Positions 11,089-23,368 of a stretch of DNA of 64,000 nt are shown piece by piece (the stretch's first letter is position 1; every line of letters starts with the position of its first letter). A model generated the notes under the pieces. It was given only the letters and a program-made list of their open reading frames with translations, was not told the DNA's origin and did not search any database. This stretch comes from Sternotherus odoratus (lineage: Eukaryota > Chordata > Testudines > Kinosternidae): assembly GCA_032164245.1 (NCBI GenBank), contig JAVMKO010000002.1:59925840-59989839 (forward strand), in the 5' to 3' direction. Made by a program: the position numbers and the translations under genes.

Positions 11089-13654
11089 ATACACATACTT
11101 CTCAAAAGCTTGTCTCTGGCCCTGGGAATGAGTCTGAAACTCAGATTCCACTTTAGAGTCATTTCGTAGATAACAAGAAGAACCATATTCAGAGCTAGTA
11201 TAACTTTCTCTTCTCCTCCCCAGTGATCTTCTTTTACTGCTCAGCCCCTCCATATGCGCACAACATCTTTGCAACATGTTTAATACTTTTAGAAAGATGC
11301 AAATCATTTTGGCAGACCTGGGGAAGGGAAGACCTGATGGTTTGGAAATATGGCTGATAGGAAATGCGGAGTAAAGGAACTGTGATCCTTTTCTGAAGTA
11401 ATCAGAACCAAAATATACAAGTTTACTTTGGGTAGGGGAGAGATGAGGTGTATAGCAAAGATGGTTCTTTGTTATTTTCATACCACTCGAATGTTCACTA
11501 GGTTCTTTATAGATAGAAAAGGTGGCCTATGCTGTGAAGAGCTAATATTTTAATTTTAGACTTGACACTATGAGTGAAAAGGTAACAAACACTTTGGGAG
11601 GAGATAGAATAAGGCAGAGTATGACTTACAGCAAAAAGGTGACACATTTACTGAGGTCATCTTGGGGTGGTTTTATTGTTTTGTTTTCTGCTGTTTTTAA
11701 AATTCTTTATATGTCTGTTGTATGGCTATATTGTTGAGTTACTTCTTAGAGGGAGAACATCACACTTAAGGAGCAATTTGAATAAGATAATTCATTGATC
11801 CGGCTGGTTATTTTTTCCACACTGGTTAGCTCAGCCCCAAAAACACATGCTTGTAATTTCTCTAATTCTGCGTAACATACTTATTGTGCATAATAACACT
11901 GTTTAACTCAATAAATCATGGGTTAAATGTTACCAAGCTTTTTTTCTAGATAAATCATCATTCTAGTCTCCTCTGGCATTCATAATTTTGAATGTATAAT
12001 ACAAGAGAATACCTGCTGTACTGGGCCTTCTTTTTAATATTGCCTGACCTATTCTTGTTTCTGTGGGGTTTGTTTAATCTGGTGTGTTTTGTATGTGCCT
12101 GATATTTCTTAAGGGCTTATGTATTTTGAATAACTAATGGTATGTATGTGCTTTATAGTTGAATTTCTGTTTCACATTATTATATATCCTTAATATCATC
12201 ACTTGTTCACCATACCGTGTTCTCATCTCAGTTAGTTCATATTGTTTTAATTTAATAATGTAGCCATGTTTTAAAATGGAACTGTTGTTTAACTGAATAA
12301 CTAGTGATATACTACTTAATATTTTCACATACTAGGGAACACTGCTGTTTTTTTGATGATCAGCGTCTTTGTGATTGTATTTTGAACAGATCTGGAAAAT
12401 GAGGGTCATTTCATTCATTGTAATATGTTAGCTGATTGAACCAGTACAACCATCTGTTGTCATAAGTATTATAATACAATTACTGCTTTTCATTATGAAA
12501 TGTTACTTTCACTTTTTTTCCTCATTTTTGTTTTATTTATCTCATTAACATTGTACTTGTGGGACAATAGACATTCAAATCAGTTGAAAAGATTTTTTTT
12601 TAAAAAAATAACTACTAGATAGCATAGATGTAACGGACTAATTACAGGAGTTTGAAATCTTCAGCATCATTTTACATGGTGATTCAAAAATAACTGAGAA
12701 AATGTGGGTGAAACATTATGACATTTCTAATTTTAACTAAGCCTAAGTGCATATTGAAAAACTGCAACAGATTTGCAGATGTTAGGACCAGATTCAATTA
12801 ATAACTGCATCCACTTTATGCCTTGTAGAAACCTTCCCCCCCAAAATGAGGTTTAGCGAACGGTCCTTTTGTATCTTTTCCTCCGATGCAGAAACTGGAG
12901 GCAGTGTTTATTGGATGTGACCTGTATGGCTACAATTTATATTGGTTCCATTCCAATACTTGTAATTTTGGGTTGGTAGTGAATGGTTAATATAGGAATT
13001 TAAGAGTATATGATACAGATTAACGGGGAAGGGGAGCGGGAAGCCAAGGACAATACTGAAAGGATGATTGCTTTTAACATATTCAGCAATATACATTTAT
13101 TTGTGTGTTTATAGAATGGTGAAGGAAAATAATCTCTATGAGGTAAAATATAAAAAAAACAAAAGAGAGGCAGACTTCTGAACATATGATGGCAGTAGCA
13201 CCAAAGTGTATGTTGTCACTGCCGTTCAGAAATGGTAGTCCAGCTGTTACAATGTGACTGAGACTGAAGAGGAGATTCAGAATAGAATACACCATTCTGC
13301 ATGTCAGGAAAGCACATGAGTTGTTCACAGAAAGTCCAATTATGCAAGGTGCTGAGTGCTCCCGTGCTTCCCATAGGGAAAGGACTGACCGTTGGTATTT
13401 CCATGGAAGGTATTTACACCATAGACGTGATTTTTTAAAAAAATGTTCAATTGCCAGCTTAAACAAAATTCAGTAAATTCTGAAGACTTAAAATAGTCTA
13501 CATTCCCTTGGGAATTGACCCCACTGCACAGAGTTCAAATGTGGTCCAATGTACCACTTAATCCTCGTTTATAGCCTGTTCCTACAATGTGTTGAGCACA
13601 CTCAGCTCTCCGCTTCACAGCATCTTGCCCTCAGGCCCAGATTATTAAAGATAC
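11089..13654. other. 2.5 kb AT-rich spacer, no gene recognised
   Basis: Nothing I recognise on either strand. Frames up to 127 codons (13083-13466 minus) lack domain character and overlap others. Candidates for conserved noncoding sequence cannot be judged without alignment. Confidence 0.45.
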
Positions 13655-13708
13655 ATAGACATTGCTCTGCTCAGTGGTGTGATGCCTAAGTGATTTAGAC
13701 AGCTAATT

Positions 13709-14024
13709 CCCATTTTCAAAAGTGACTTAGTGTCCTAGGTCCCATTGATTTTCATTGAGACTTAAATGCCCAAGGGAATGTCTACATAGCAAATGCTGTA
13801 GCTAGGTTGAATCCAACTAGCATGAGTAACAATAGTGGTGAAGACAGTGTAGGCTTCCGCGCAGGTAGTACAAGCCTGGCACAGACTCTGGGTAAGTGCT
13901 TGACTGGCTCTTAAACCCGCTCTGTGCTATTTTCATTGCTAGCTGGATTCAAGCTAGCTCACATAGACTAGCCCATGCACAGATTTGGCTGTGTAGACAT
14001 ACCCTGTTCACTTTTGAAAATGGG
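13709..14024. repeat. Palindromic repeat opened by a MITE
   Basis: Perfect 17-bp inverted arms CCCATTTTCAAAAGTGA (13709-13725) and its complement (14008-14024). The left arm is followed by GTCCCATTGATTTTCATTGAGAC, itself partly palindromic. I recognise this as a hairpin-type interspersed repeat common in turtles. The MITE at 13773-14005 sits between its arms. Confidence 0.7.
13773..14005. mobile_element. 233-bp MITE with ~20-bp terminal inverted repeats
   Basis: Left end AGGGAATGTCTACATAGCAAA; right end is nearly its reverse complement (TTTGGCTGTGTAGACATACCCT). Noncoding. Internally there is a GCTAGGTTGAATCCAACTAG / CTAGCTGGATTCAAGCTAG pairing, so the element is largely foldback. I could not define a clear target duplication. 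Confidence 0.75.
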
Positions 14025-14199
14025 ACATAGTTGCCTAAGGCTCTTCAATTCTTAGCAGAATATTGCCTACATACCTTTAAAATAATTGGGCCTCAGGCTT
14101 TTAACATGGAACTACAAATGCCACCCACCTGCAACAAGTGGGGAAATTGATGGGGGCTGGCAGTTAAAGGGGTACAGTCTCATTGGTAAGGGAGGGAGA

Positions 14200-15530
14200 C
14201 ACATGCCAAAGGACAATAGGTAGCTTCTCCCTGTGACATATTGTACCTCAAAATAACATCCTATAATCCCCACATTCACCACTTGTATCTGGTTATCAAA
14301 GAATGTCTTGTAAGGTACTCTATGAAAAGTCATGATTTCCTGAAACTCACTATTATGTCAAAATATGAGCTTTTGTTATATGGTCATTATTGAAATATGT
14401 TGTGAGTCTGGGAGACACCCACAGCTAGATCTCCAGTGGCAACAAAGAGGGTGGTCCACACCCAGACGGGTGTTAGGGGACCATCACCAGCCATTGACCA
14501 GCAAGGGAATTGTAAATAAGAGATTTACAATCCAGTAAGAGATAGTTGTTCAAGCTCTACATAATGGTGATTGCTTAACACTGACTCACCCAGGTAGCAG
14601 GACATGTGATGCTTGACTCCAAGTTTGAGCCAGTATTTTTCCAGGCACATGAGCTGAGAGTATAAAATAAGGGACAGTGGCATCACGAGTCCACTATCTC
14701 CTACTGCATCTATCCAGAAGGCAACAAGAACGTTTGGAAGTAAAGACTTTGAACTGAGAAGATAGGTCCCAGGCTGAGCTGGGAATTCATTCTGTGTATT
14801 AAGAACTGTGTTAAGTTCTTAATACAGTTCTATAGAACTATAAAGTTCTATAAAGAACTATAAACTATATCTAGAACTATAACTAGAACTATATAGTTCT
14901 ATAAAGAACTATAAACTAGAACTATAAAGTTCTATAATACTGTGTATTAAGAACTGTGAACTTGGTGCTTTGAGGGGTGAGAGAAACTGCTTGATTCAAA
15001 TATTGCTTAGTCTGATAAAATTTTATATATTACCTTTTATTTCTTATGTAACCAATTCTGACCACTATGCCTAACACTTATAATTACTTAGAATCGATCT
15101 TTCTGTAGTTAATACATTTATTTTAATGTTTTATCTTTACCAGCCCGTTTCTCTTGTGCTTGGGGAATCTGCTCAGATTACAGAGGCTAGGCATGTCCAC
15201 TACCCTTTGAAGCAGTGGCAAGCTAACTAATGAGTTTACACTGATCAGGAAGGTCTTGAGCAGTGTAAAATGGCACATTTCTGAAGTGCAAGGCTGGCAC
15301 TGGGAGGGAGGGGGGCTATTTGCTGGTGTCTCCCTGTGTATAGTTCATGAGTGGCTGTGCGAACCTGCATGCACTTTGGGAGTGCCCTGACATGCTACTG
15401 GCTGTGTGAGAGTGAAGCCTGAAGGAGCTGCTTAGTCACTAGCGAAGCAGTGTGAGAGAATACCCTCATCCCAGGGAGTTAATGGGGACACAGCAGTCCT
15501 ATAGTCCAAGCTGTCACAGTCCCCCAGGAG
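14200..15530 (+). mobile_element. Long LTR-like/retroelement repeat, unnamed
   Basis: I recognise blocks of a long dispersed turtle repeat: GAGAGTATAAAATAAGGG (TATA-like, 14657-14674), GTCCCAGGCTGAGCTGGGA, TATTAAGAACTGTG, TATGTAACCAATTCTGACC, and TATAGTTCATGAGTGGCTG. There is no coding potential. The TATA-like box followed by long noncoding sequence suggests an LTR, but I cannot identify TG..CA ends, so limits and class are tentative. The family is interrupted by the array at 14792-14958. Confidence 0.45.
14792..14958. repeat. Self-complementary AGAACTATA array between 19-bp direct repeats
   Basis: CTGTGTATTAAGAACTGTG occurs at 14792-14810 and exactly again at 14940-14958. The 129 bp between them are made almost wholly of AGAACTATA/TATAGTTCT words in both orientations, with several overlapping hairpins. 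Confidence 0.9.
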
Positions 15531-17740
15531 TCTCTGGCATCCAGTGACCAGCTGGGAGAGAAGGATGCTGATTGGCCAGCATTTCCAGCTTCCAAGATTT
15601 ATCCCAGTGCAGGGGTCATGTGGACCCTCTTTCAGTTCTGTTCTGGCAGCCATCCCCACCCACCCAAACTAGGATGGGAACCTGGCCTGATAGATGCTGC
15701 AAGTCTAGCCAGTCACCTGTTTCAGAGTCAGGGGGATATTTTTTTCTCCCATGGGTCAATTGGCAGAGAAGCAGGGAATCTTTTGCCTTCCTTGCAGCAC
15801 TTTCAAGCCACAGTGGGTTAAGTAGGAACATGCTTAGTACCTAACTGATGTACTGGGGGGGGGGGTGTTTATTTGTCACAACTTGGGGACGGTTTCCAGT
15901 GTGGTTGTGTGAATAAAATAAACAGTTCCCACAAGTAATAGACCTGGGATTTTGGTGATGGGCTTTGGGCTCATGTGATAGGGTGAGACCTTGTCATCTT
16001 CATGGGCTGAGGTCAGAGCTGGCGGCCCTTACAGGCTGAAATCCCCACCCTGCTGCATTCTCTGTCCCTCTCATGGGGGTAGAGTGAGGGTGCTAAGATT
16101 TAAAGAGAACTGAGTCTTTGTGGGTGTGCTGAGGAGATCCACCCTGTGTTATGGGTTATATAGTAAGGAGTCCAGTATCTCCTGCATTGGAACCAGTTAA
16201 ATGCCTCATATAGTATAGTATAGGTAACGGGTGAGTAGTACCCACCCTTGTATTAAAGTTTGATAAAAGTTTCAGGCTGCCACTTAATTCCATACATGTG
16301 TCTTCCCTCATTTTGAAGCTATGCCCACATCAATTGTGCATAAATCCTTGCATAGCATATAGGCCATACATGACCACATTTGGTAGAAGCTGCTGATGCA
16401 GATTTTCTATCTTGAAGTGATAGATCACTCTTTGAGGCTAGCCCCAAAACTAAAACCATGAGAATTTTTTTATACGGATTGATTTTTATGGGACTATTTG
16501 ACAGTATGAAGCTTTCGGTGAGACAAATATTGTAATCAGGCCCAGTGGTGATTGAGTGTACTCAGCAGCTTATGTGAGGGGTCAGCACCTTTCAGAAGCA
16601 GATTCAAAATGGTAAGTCATTTTCCTGGTTCTCAATTCACTGCACATAAATGAAAGCTCAAGCAAATTAATGAACAGCAAACTTTAAAACCTTTAAAATC
16701 TCTTGGTTCCTGTTGTTCTTTATTTAGTTTTTCCACTTGCTTTCATATTTATGCTGCCTACTAAATTCTAATTATATGGACACTCATATGTGATAATACA
16801 CTTTAAACTGTGCACAGTATGTTTCATATGTAGTTTGTGTTGAATAATAGACTGCATAATTGTGTATAGGTTGGACATTACGTTTTCCCCCCTAATATTT
16901 CCCAAGGCCTTTCCACCATAAGAATCTACTGTTGAATTTTTAAAGGATTAGTTCTGTATAAATAGTCTTCTCTAAATAACTTCATTTTTTGGATTGTTTC
17001 AAAACGTAGCCTTGTTCACTCTCTACAAGAAAATATTTTATATCCCGAACAAGAAATTTAGCCAAGGTGAATTCCAATGTCATTGAGGATTAATAATTTT
17101 CTTCTTTGTGCTATGCTTTATCCCCATTAAATGTGTGCTCTGCCACATCAGACATCTATCAGCTTCATATAGTGTTACTATTTCTTCACTGTGGATAAAA
17201 AGATGTTGCTCAGAGCAGCTTGAATAAAAACCAGACGAGAACTAAAAATCCAGAAACATCATCTCATAATCTTGTAGATTTCTGAAGAACACTTCCAGAA
17301 ATGTATATATGTGTCTGAAGATTCTAAAAATGAATATACTGATGCCAAGTGTGCAATTCTTCTCTCTATACTCCTGTTTAATACTACTATTCTCTGTAAT
17401 TCCATTGAACCCAATGGAAGTACTTGCAGAGGAAACATGGTCCAGTCCTCAAAGTGTATACAGATATCAGAGTAGGATCCTAAATAATTTGTACTCTGAT
17501 TTTATATAAATGTCACCTACAAGTCTGCATCTGAGGGAAGTTGGAGAAAGGTCCTTTTTTATTAACTCTGCTCCTGACTCGCTGAGGAGTAGGTATGAGC
17601 TCCTTCCTACGCAAGTATATCTACCTGCTGCATCTGATGCTTAGACTCAGAGAAGAAACAGGGGCCATGCCCCACCCATGGGACCGCTGGAGGTGATGTC
17701 AGCATGGCTGGGTTATAACTACACCAGGTCAATATTTTTC
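15531..17740. other. Spacer with a G tract, no gene recognised
   Basis: An 11-base G run occurs at 15856-15866. Frames of 60-90 codons near 15430-15845 on both strands are mutually overlapping. I see no known gene or clear repeat. Confidence 0.4.
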
Positions 17741-17744
17741 AAAA

Positions 17745-18065
17745 AAAGAGGGATTACTTCTTCTTTTATATTGTTTTTCAAAAACTATTTTTTTTCATGA
17801 AAAATTGTCGTCACTTTTTTTTCTCACAAAAAAGGCTGTTTTTCAGAATTGTCAAGCAGGTTATTGAAAATGTTATCAAAGTGTTTATCAAATGTTTCAA
17901 ATCAAATCTGGATTTTCAGTAAACAAAAAGTTTTGTTAACCATTTTGATAATATTTTTTATTTTGAAAAATGGGGGGATATTGATATAATGTGAAAAAAA
18001 TCAAAATGATAAAAATATTCATGTTTCAAAACCCTTAAGAATGAAAACAATGCAGATTTTTTTTT
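17745..18065. repeat. Degenerate AT-rich TTTCAAAA/TTTTGAAA repeat
   Basis: Many words of the form GTTTTTCAAAA, CATGAAAAATTGTCG, TTTTGATAATATTTT and TTTCAAAACC. Looks like an old interspersed family with short internal inverted repeats. A similar stretch lies at 44160-44480. Confidence 0.45.
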
Positions 18066-18564
18066 CACTAAAGCTGTTCAACTGTAGTTAGAAGCCCTGT
18101 CTTTCACCTGTTGCTGCCACTTCTGAGAGAAAGAAGAGGTGAGTCCATCCTGCTAATTACTTTATTAAATTTTTGCTCACATTATTTGATTTTTAAAAAT
18201 ATTTCTCTCTTCTGATATCTGAGAGAAGCTCTAGCATAGCCCGACCCCAGAGGAAGGTATTCATCTCAGAAAGTTAATTGTGTTTCTTCCCTTACCCTCC
18301 CACCCTCACTATATTAGGTAGTGTCATAAGATTAATTGTATGTTTCGCTGTAAAAAGCTCTTTTTATTCTACTTTTTCTCCCTTAATTATGTCTTCTAAA
18401 GGAAGATGGAAGGGGAAGAATAATAGAAATATGGAAATATTTATTCCTATTGTAACACCGCAGGGGACTGGATGAATATAATGCTTAAAATTAGGTTTTT
18501 GGATTGAATAGGTCAGAATTCACTCTCCTTAAATACTCTCTAATATTTCTTTCCGTAGTACCCA
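18066..18564. other. Spacer, no gene recognised
   Basis: Nothing recognised; AT-rich with short pyrimidine runs. Confidence 0.4.
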
Positions 18565-18640
18565 CAACATGCTTGGAATGTACAAACATACAACAAGGCT
18601 TGGTTTCTGCCCTGGAGAACTTAACATTTACAAATGCTTG
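18565..18640 (-). repeat. Old SINE/LINE-tail repeat, antisense fragment
   Basis: TGTACAAACATACAACAAGG followed by TTTCTGCCCTGGAGAACTTA matches the antisense internal part of the 6085-6220 family. Confidence 0.45.
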
Positions 18641-18714
18641 GCCTCAGTTTATCCATTTGTAAAATGAAGAGAACACTCCTCTATCTCACTGGGAGTACAG
18701 AGGGCAGATTATAC

Positions 18715-18815
18715 ACTTCAGCTTCACCTGTGGTTTTACCCCTCTGAAATTTCATTGGCTTCAGTGGAGTTACTCCTAATTTACACCAGCATAAATCAGA
18801 ACATAATAAGACCCT
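18715..18815. repeat. Hairpin-type repeat (GGAGTTACTCC..TTTACACCAG)
   Basis: TTCAGTGGAGTTACTCCTAATTTACACCAGCATAAAT is a signature that I have seen in many archosaur/turtle sequences; a decayed relative occurs near 53370-53420. Function unknown, class uncertain. Confidence 0.4.
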
Positions 18816-19428
18816 TTGTCTCTATTGAAGTCATGCACCTTGCCATGCTGTCATTACAAATGGAAATCAAGGGCTTTCATTGAGCATTTGAAAATTATAT
18901 TTTTTTAAGTGAGGAAAAACTGACCAAATTACAACAGATTTCATGTGAATGGTTGGACAAGGTCCAAAAGCCCATTTCTGCAAAATTCCTCTCTTCCCGC
19001 AGAAAAAGGTAAGCTTATTTCATTCGGATTTCCTCAAGCCATCCAAAAATCACCTCTACTAATTACTCTGTGTTTTCTGTTTCATTTCATGTCTATGTTT
19101 GGAAAATTCCTTTAGTTTGTTTACTCATTATATTGATAAACACAGCTAGATTTGTCTTATCTTTCCAGACCAGGGTGTCTTCATGCACACATTTTCACAA
19201 TTAGTATTTCAGGCCAGACATCTGCTTTCAAACCTACTCAGTTAATCTTACATACCCTATCAAGTTGCATGCTGCTACACATATTTTTACAGTAAAACAG
19301 TAATATCATTACAGTGGGTTTCCAATAGCAGATTGGAGTTAGTCATTCTAGCTTTAAATGCTTCACTTTAATTGCAAACCAACAATGCATTTGAAATATT
19401 AAATATTCTGCTGTGAACAGACAAGTAG
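18816..19428. other. Spacer, no gene recognised
   Basis: Nothing recognised. Confidence 0.4.
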
Positions 19429-19430
19429 AA

Positions 19431-20073
19431 TTGCCAGGTGTCCAGTTTTCAACTGGAACACTTGGTTGAAAAAGGACCTGGTGGCTCTGGATAGCAGCGA
19501 AGTAAGAGGCCAGGACTAAGGCAGGCTCCCGACCTGCCCTAGGTCCATGTGGCTCCTGAAAGCGGCTGCCAGGTCTCTGCAGCCCCTAGGTGCTGGAGCG
19601 GGCAGTGACTGGGAGGCTCTGTGTGCTTCCCCCACCTCAGAGCCAGTTCCACAGCTCCCATTGGCTGGGAACTGTGACCAATGGTGGCTGCGCAGGACGG
19701 CACCTACCAGCGTAAAGGCAGCGCACAGAGCCTCCCTGGCCACCCATGACCTAGAGAGGCTGTAGGGAACTGGTAGTTGCTTCCTTGGAGACAAGTTAAG
19801 TGCCACTGGGACCTCACACCCTCTCCTGCATCCCAACCCCCCTGCCCCAGCCCAGAGTCCTCTCCTGCACCCCAAACCCTTCATCCCCAGCCCCACCCCA
19901 GAGCCTGCACCTCCAGCCCAGAGCCCATACCCCCCTTCCACACTCCAACTTCCTCTGTCTGCCTGGTAAAAGTGAGTGAGGGTGAGGAAGAGTGAGCGAT
20001 AGAGGGAGGGGGCATGGAATGAAGGTGCGGGGCAGAGTGTTTGGTTTAGCGTGATTAGAAAGTTGGCAACCTT
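19431..20073. repeat. Pyrimidine-rich interspersed repeat, copy 2
   Basis: Starts TTGCCAGGTGTCCAGTTTTC, contains CTCCCATTGGCTGGGAACTG and the CTCCTGCACCCCAAACCC array, and ends AGAAAGTTGGCAACCTT. It is about 640 bp against about 1030 bp for copy 1 (4701-5727), mainly from a shorter C-rich array. The 234-codon minus-strand frame 19516-20220 runs through it and is not a gene. Confidence 0.75.
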
Positions 20074-20759
20074 ACAGACTAGTAGTAAAATATGTGCCCA
20101 ATCCTGAAGCCCATACGTGACAGTAAAGGGAATTTGGCTGAGTAAGAACAGTGTAAAGAATTCAGTAATAGTACTCTGCAATAGCCACATATAGGGTAAC
20201 AGGAAGGAGGTTAATAGCATAATAATAAAATATTGTATTTGTTCACTAAAGAAAATACTATTTTTAATGAATATATTATTGTCTTGCCATGCATTTTAAA
20301 TTTATTGGAGCTCTGTATGTTGAATTCTATCAAAAGAGCTCTGACATTTCAGCCCTCAAAAATATAAGGTTAAGATTAATACTTTTAGTTCAGCCAATAA
20401 TAAATTATACAAAATAGGTTTCTGTACCTATAAGTGGCAAAAAGAATAATTCTTATAAAATGGAAATCAGTGCTCTTGCCAACTTAACTAGAGGGCTGAA
20501 TAAATTATCTAATACTTTTGCTAATGGAGAAATAGATATTAGGTGGTAGGCATAATTGGAACAAGTTCAATAAAATTTGGAGACCCATGAAAGAGTTGCA
20601 TAAAGTGTTCCTTTAAATATAAATTCTTATTTCACCTTTGCAATTTCTGTTATCAGAAATGTTCAGAATGTTCCAAGAGTCTCCTAAGTGTAGCTGAATA
20701 TTCTACTATACTATATCATATAATATACTTCCAGTTCTTTTTTAAAGTCCATTGAACTA
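20074..20759. other. Spacer, no gene recognised
   Basis: AT-rich; nothing recognised. Confidence 0.4.
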
Positions 20760-21520
20760 TATTGACCCATAATGGGGGAGTGTAAATCCCTAACTGTAGC
20801 ACTCACCAAAGGGTTAATGGGCAGAATAGTTACTTCCCAAAGTGTGATTAAGTGGCTAATGAGCAACAACTGAGATAAAATTCTCCCCCTAAAAAGAGAA
20901 ACCCTCTAGAGAGAGGAGACTGTGGAGAAGAAGAGAGGAGTTGAGCTCCGCTCCCAGGGAACAGAAGCGAGGAGGAACTCTCAGAAAAACTAATTTAAGG
21001 AAAAACCCTCCAGATAGCTGTAGAGGCCCAGGCATGAGAGGCTGCTTGGTGCCAGGGAACCCAAGGGAAGAATGCATCAGCTTGAAGGTAGGAAGCGATC
21101 CAGGAAAACAGCAGTGAATTTATGAAAGCAGATCTTAACTGCTTAATACAGAGCCCCCAGGGACAGAACCTGAGGTAAAGGCAGGCAACCCCCTAGTAAG
21201 GACAGGTAAAAAAGTCCCTGGCACAAAGCAGGGACTAAGAACCACTGAGCACAGGGAGGGGCTGATGGCCTGGTATAGGATCATTAGGGTCTGCTTTATT
21301 GTATTCCTTATCACTCAGGAAAGGGTGGGACTATTATTGATCTGTCTGGAGGGCTGAATGAAAAGGGGCAAGCCACCCACCTCCCCAGACCGTTGTCAGG
21401 GGATGGAAGGGCCCAAAGAGGGTGCTAAGCCACACTCAGTCATCAGGGAGTGCCCCAGACGGTCAATGACCCCTTTATGTGACCCTTTTCCATATATAGT
21501 AATATTCCACTGGATTCCTC
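20760..21520 (+). repeat. Retroelement-like repeat block, tentative
   Basis: Purine-rich sequence with AGGCAACCCCCTAGTAAGG, GCCACCCACCTCCCCAGACC and CCCAGACGGTCAATGACCC. These remind me of LTR-adjacent sequence of turtle retroelements. No ends or coding sequence found, so this is only a suspicion. Confidence 0.3.
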
Positions 21521-22185
21521 ACGCTGGTCCTGCACCAGCAAAGTATTTAACCAGTGCTATGGTTAAATACTAGACACTAGTGTTATTTAAGCACCCGCTT
21601 AAGGGCTTTCCTGAACAGGGGCCTCCCGGAGTTCTCTTTTATTGCTCTGTCCTATGATTATTGGCTGCAGCTCAGACTCCTGCCAGACCGTCCAAATGGT
21701 GTAGCTTGACATTCAGATGCTGCTTAGGAAAACAATACAGAACGGCTCATTTAAAAGTCTTTATTAATTCATCTGACCAAAGAACAGTACAACTTTCTTT
21801 AAAATTTAATCACAAAACAGCAGAAGGAAACTAATACTGTTCAAAGCATTTAAGTATTATTTTGTCTTTCTGTGAGCAGCTGTGTTAAAATGGTGTATGG
21901 AACCAAAAAAATCCTAAACCCCAGTGCTATGGGAAATGATTAGATGCAATAAATGGTATGTTCAGACTTTCTATTTGGTTACAAGATAAAAGTATGATCA
22001 AGATGAGGTAAAGGTCCACACTGAGATATTAGCATATGGTGAGTGTCCGAACCAGTAGAAAAAGTACATCAATTTTATCTTAAAGGAGAGAACAATTATA
22101 TTAACTGCATACTTACAAGTTAACCATGTGATCGGAGTCATCAATAATCTGTCAGTTATTGTCTGCTAAACTAGAGCTCTATCCC
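21521..22185. other. Spacer, no gene recognised
   Basis: Nothing recognised. Confidence 0.4.
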
Positions 22186-22412
22186 CAGGTGAAATGTTCA
22201 TAAATATTTCATGTCAGAATATGAAAATAAAATGAGACATTTCAAGTATGTGGATGGTCATGAACCCTTTAATAAAACCTTTATGAATTTTCATGAACTT
22301 TTAATTCATGAACTGTCAAGAACAAATGCATGATTATAGCAACCTGATAAATGTTCATGACATTTTCTGAAAGTGTCTGAACATTCACTTATTCATGAAT
22401 TATTGAATGCAC
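22186..22412. repeat. TTCATGAA-rich palindromic stretch
   Basis: TTCATGAA, ATTCATGA and ATGTTCATGA words repeat about ten times in both orientations within 225 bp. May be a decayed foldback repeat. Confidence 0.5.
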
Positions 22413-22589
22413 ATTTAAAAAATAATGTACCAACATTATGAACAAGGCAGTGTTTTTTTCACTAACAAACCTAAAATGAAGGCGGGGAGAGGGAGGAAAA
22501 AGAGAAATTGTAGGATCAAATGCACTGTGTGCCAATTCTTACAGTACTGCTTGCCATTTACCTTCATGTTAGAAAAACAACATGCCACC
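22413..22589. other. Short spacer
   Basis: Nothing recognised. Confidence 0.4.
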
Positions 22590-22790
22590 AATATTCTAGA
22601 GACAAAGTGTGTGAGGTAATATCTTTTATTGGACCAACTTCGGTTAGGTCAAAAGCTTTCCTCTTTTACTCACACAGAGCTCTTCTTCAGGCTTTTTGAG
22701 CTTTATGGATTTCTATGGTAACAAACAAGAGCAAATTGTTCCAAATGGGTACAAGATATAAACATTACATGTCACACAAGGTGAAATGTT
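22590..22790 (-). mobile_element. Penelope-like element 3' end, second subfamily
   Basis: Reads GTGTGAGGTAATATC, TTTTATTGGACCAACTTC, AAAGCTTTCC and CACAGAGCTCTTCTTCAGGC. This is the antisense of a reptilian 3' end with the same CGAAAGCTT-type block as the element at 9108-9690. No coding part remains. Confidence 0.6.
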
Positions 22791-23219
22791 CCCTGCATGA
22801 GGGGAACAAAAGCTGGCAGAAATGGCCCTGACAGAGTATAGAAAGAGGAGAGGAGCATCTCTAATTTATTCCTGTCTCCACAGTCCACAGAAATGCCTGT
22901 GAGGTTGGGGCTCTGTGGTTGAGAGGAAAGTGTGTTGAGGGGTTGCAGCATGTGGTATGATCTTCCTGATATAAGAAGACAAGGACTGGAGTCCTGATTA
23001 TCTCATCACAGCATTAACACTTCCAGAAGGAAGAACAATATGCAGCTGTGGTAGGGGTGCTAAAATACTGTGCCTGTGAGCTGGGCCTGCTGCCATGGGT
23101 TAGAGAAGGGCAGGGATTCCATAGGAAGAAGTTACTGATCATCCACAGTGATCTGGGAGCTGTAATTGAGGAAGTGACCTTCAGCTCCTAGGCCTGCACT
23201 GGGTTTGTTGGGCAGGTTT
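22791..23219. other. Spacer, no gene recognised
   Basis: Nothing recognised. Confidence 0.4.
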
Positions 23220-23368
23220 TTCCATACTTATCCATTACCAGGTTTCTTGAACCTTTCTGTGAAGCTATGGGCTACTTTTATTGCTACTGGACATGTGCAG
23301 AGATATGATATATTGGACTAGCTGGAGCATGGGTTTGATCGAGTCGGACTATTCCTATGCTCCTGGGG
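23220..23368 (+). mobile_element. CR1-related 3' end, degenerate
   Basis: Contains CTTTCTGTGAAGC, GATATATTGGACTAGCTGG, GGGTTTGATCGAGTCGG and a final ATTCCTATGCTCCTGGG. This matches the 3' end of a CR1 subfamily that usually closes with ATTCCTATGTTCC. It is the same subfamily as the antisense copy at 31043-31620. Confidence 0.65.

Noticed and set aside
10957..11481. 174-codon minus-strand frame
   Set aside because: It is kept open by the TG/AG microsatellite, which translates to SLSLSL and THTHTH runs. No domain on either side.
19516..20220. Longest open frame in the window (234 codons, minus strand)
   Set aside because: It runs straight through the pyrimidine-rich repeat and its flanks, has G/A/L-rich composition from the C-rich array, and no domain. 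The homologous repeat at 4701-5727 does not preserve the frame.
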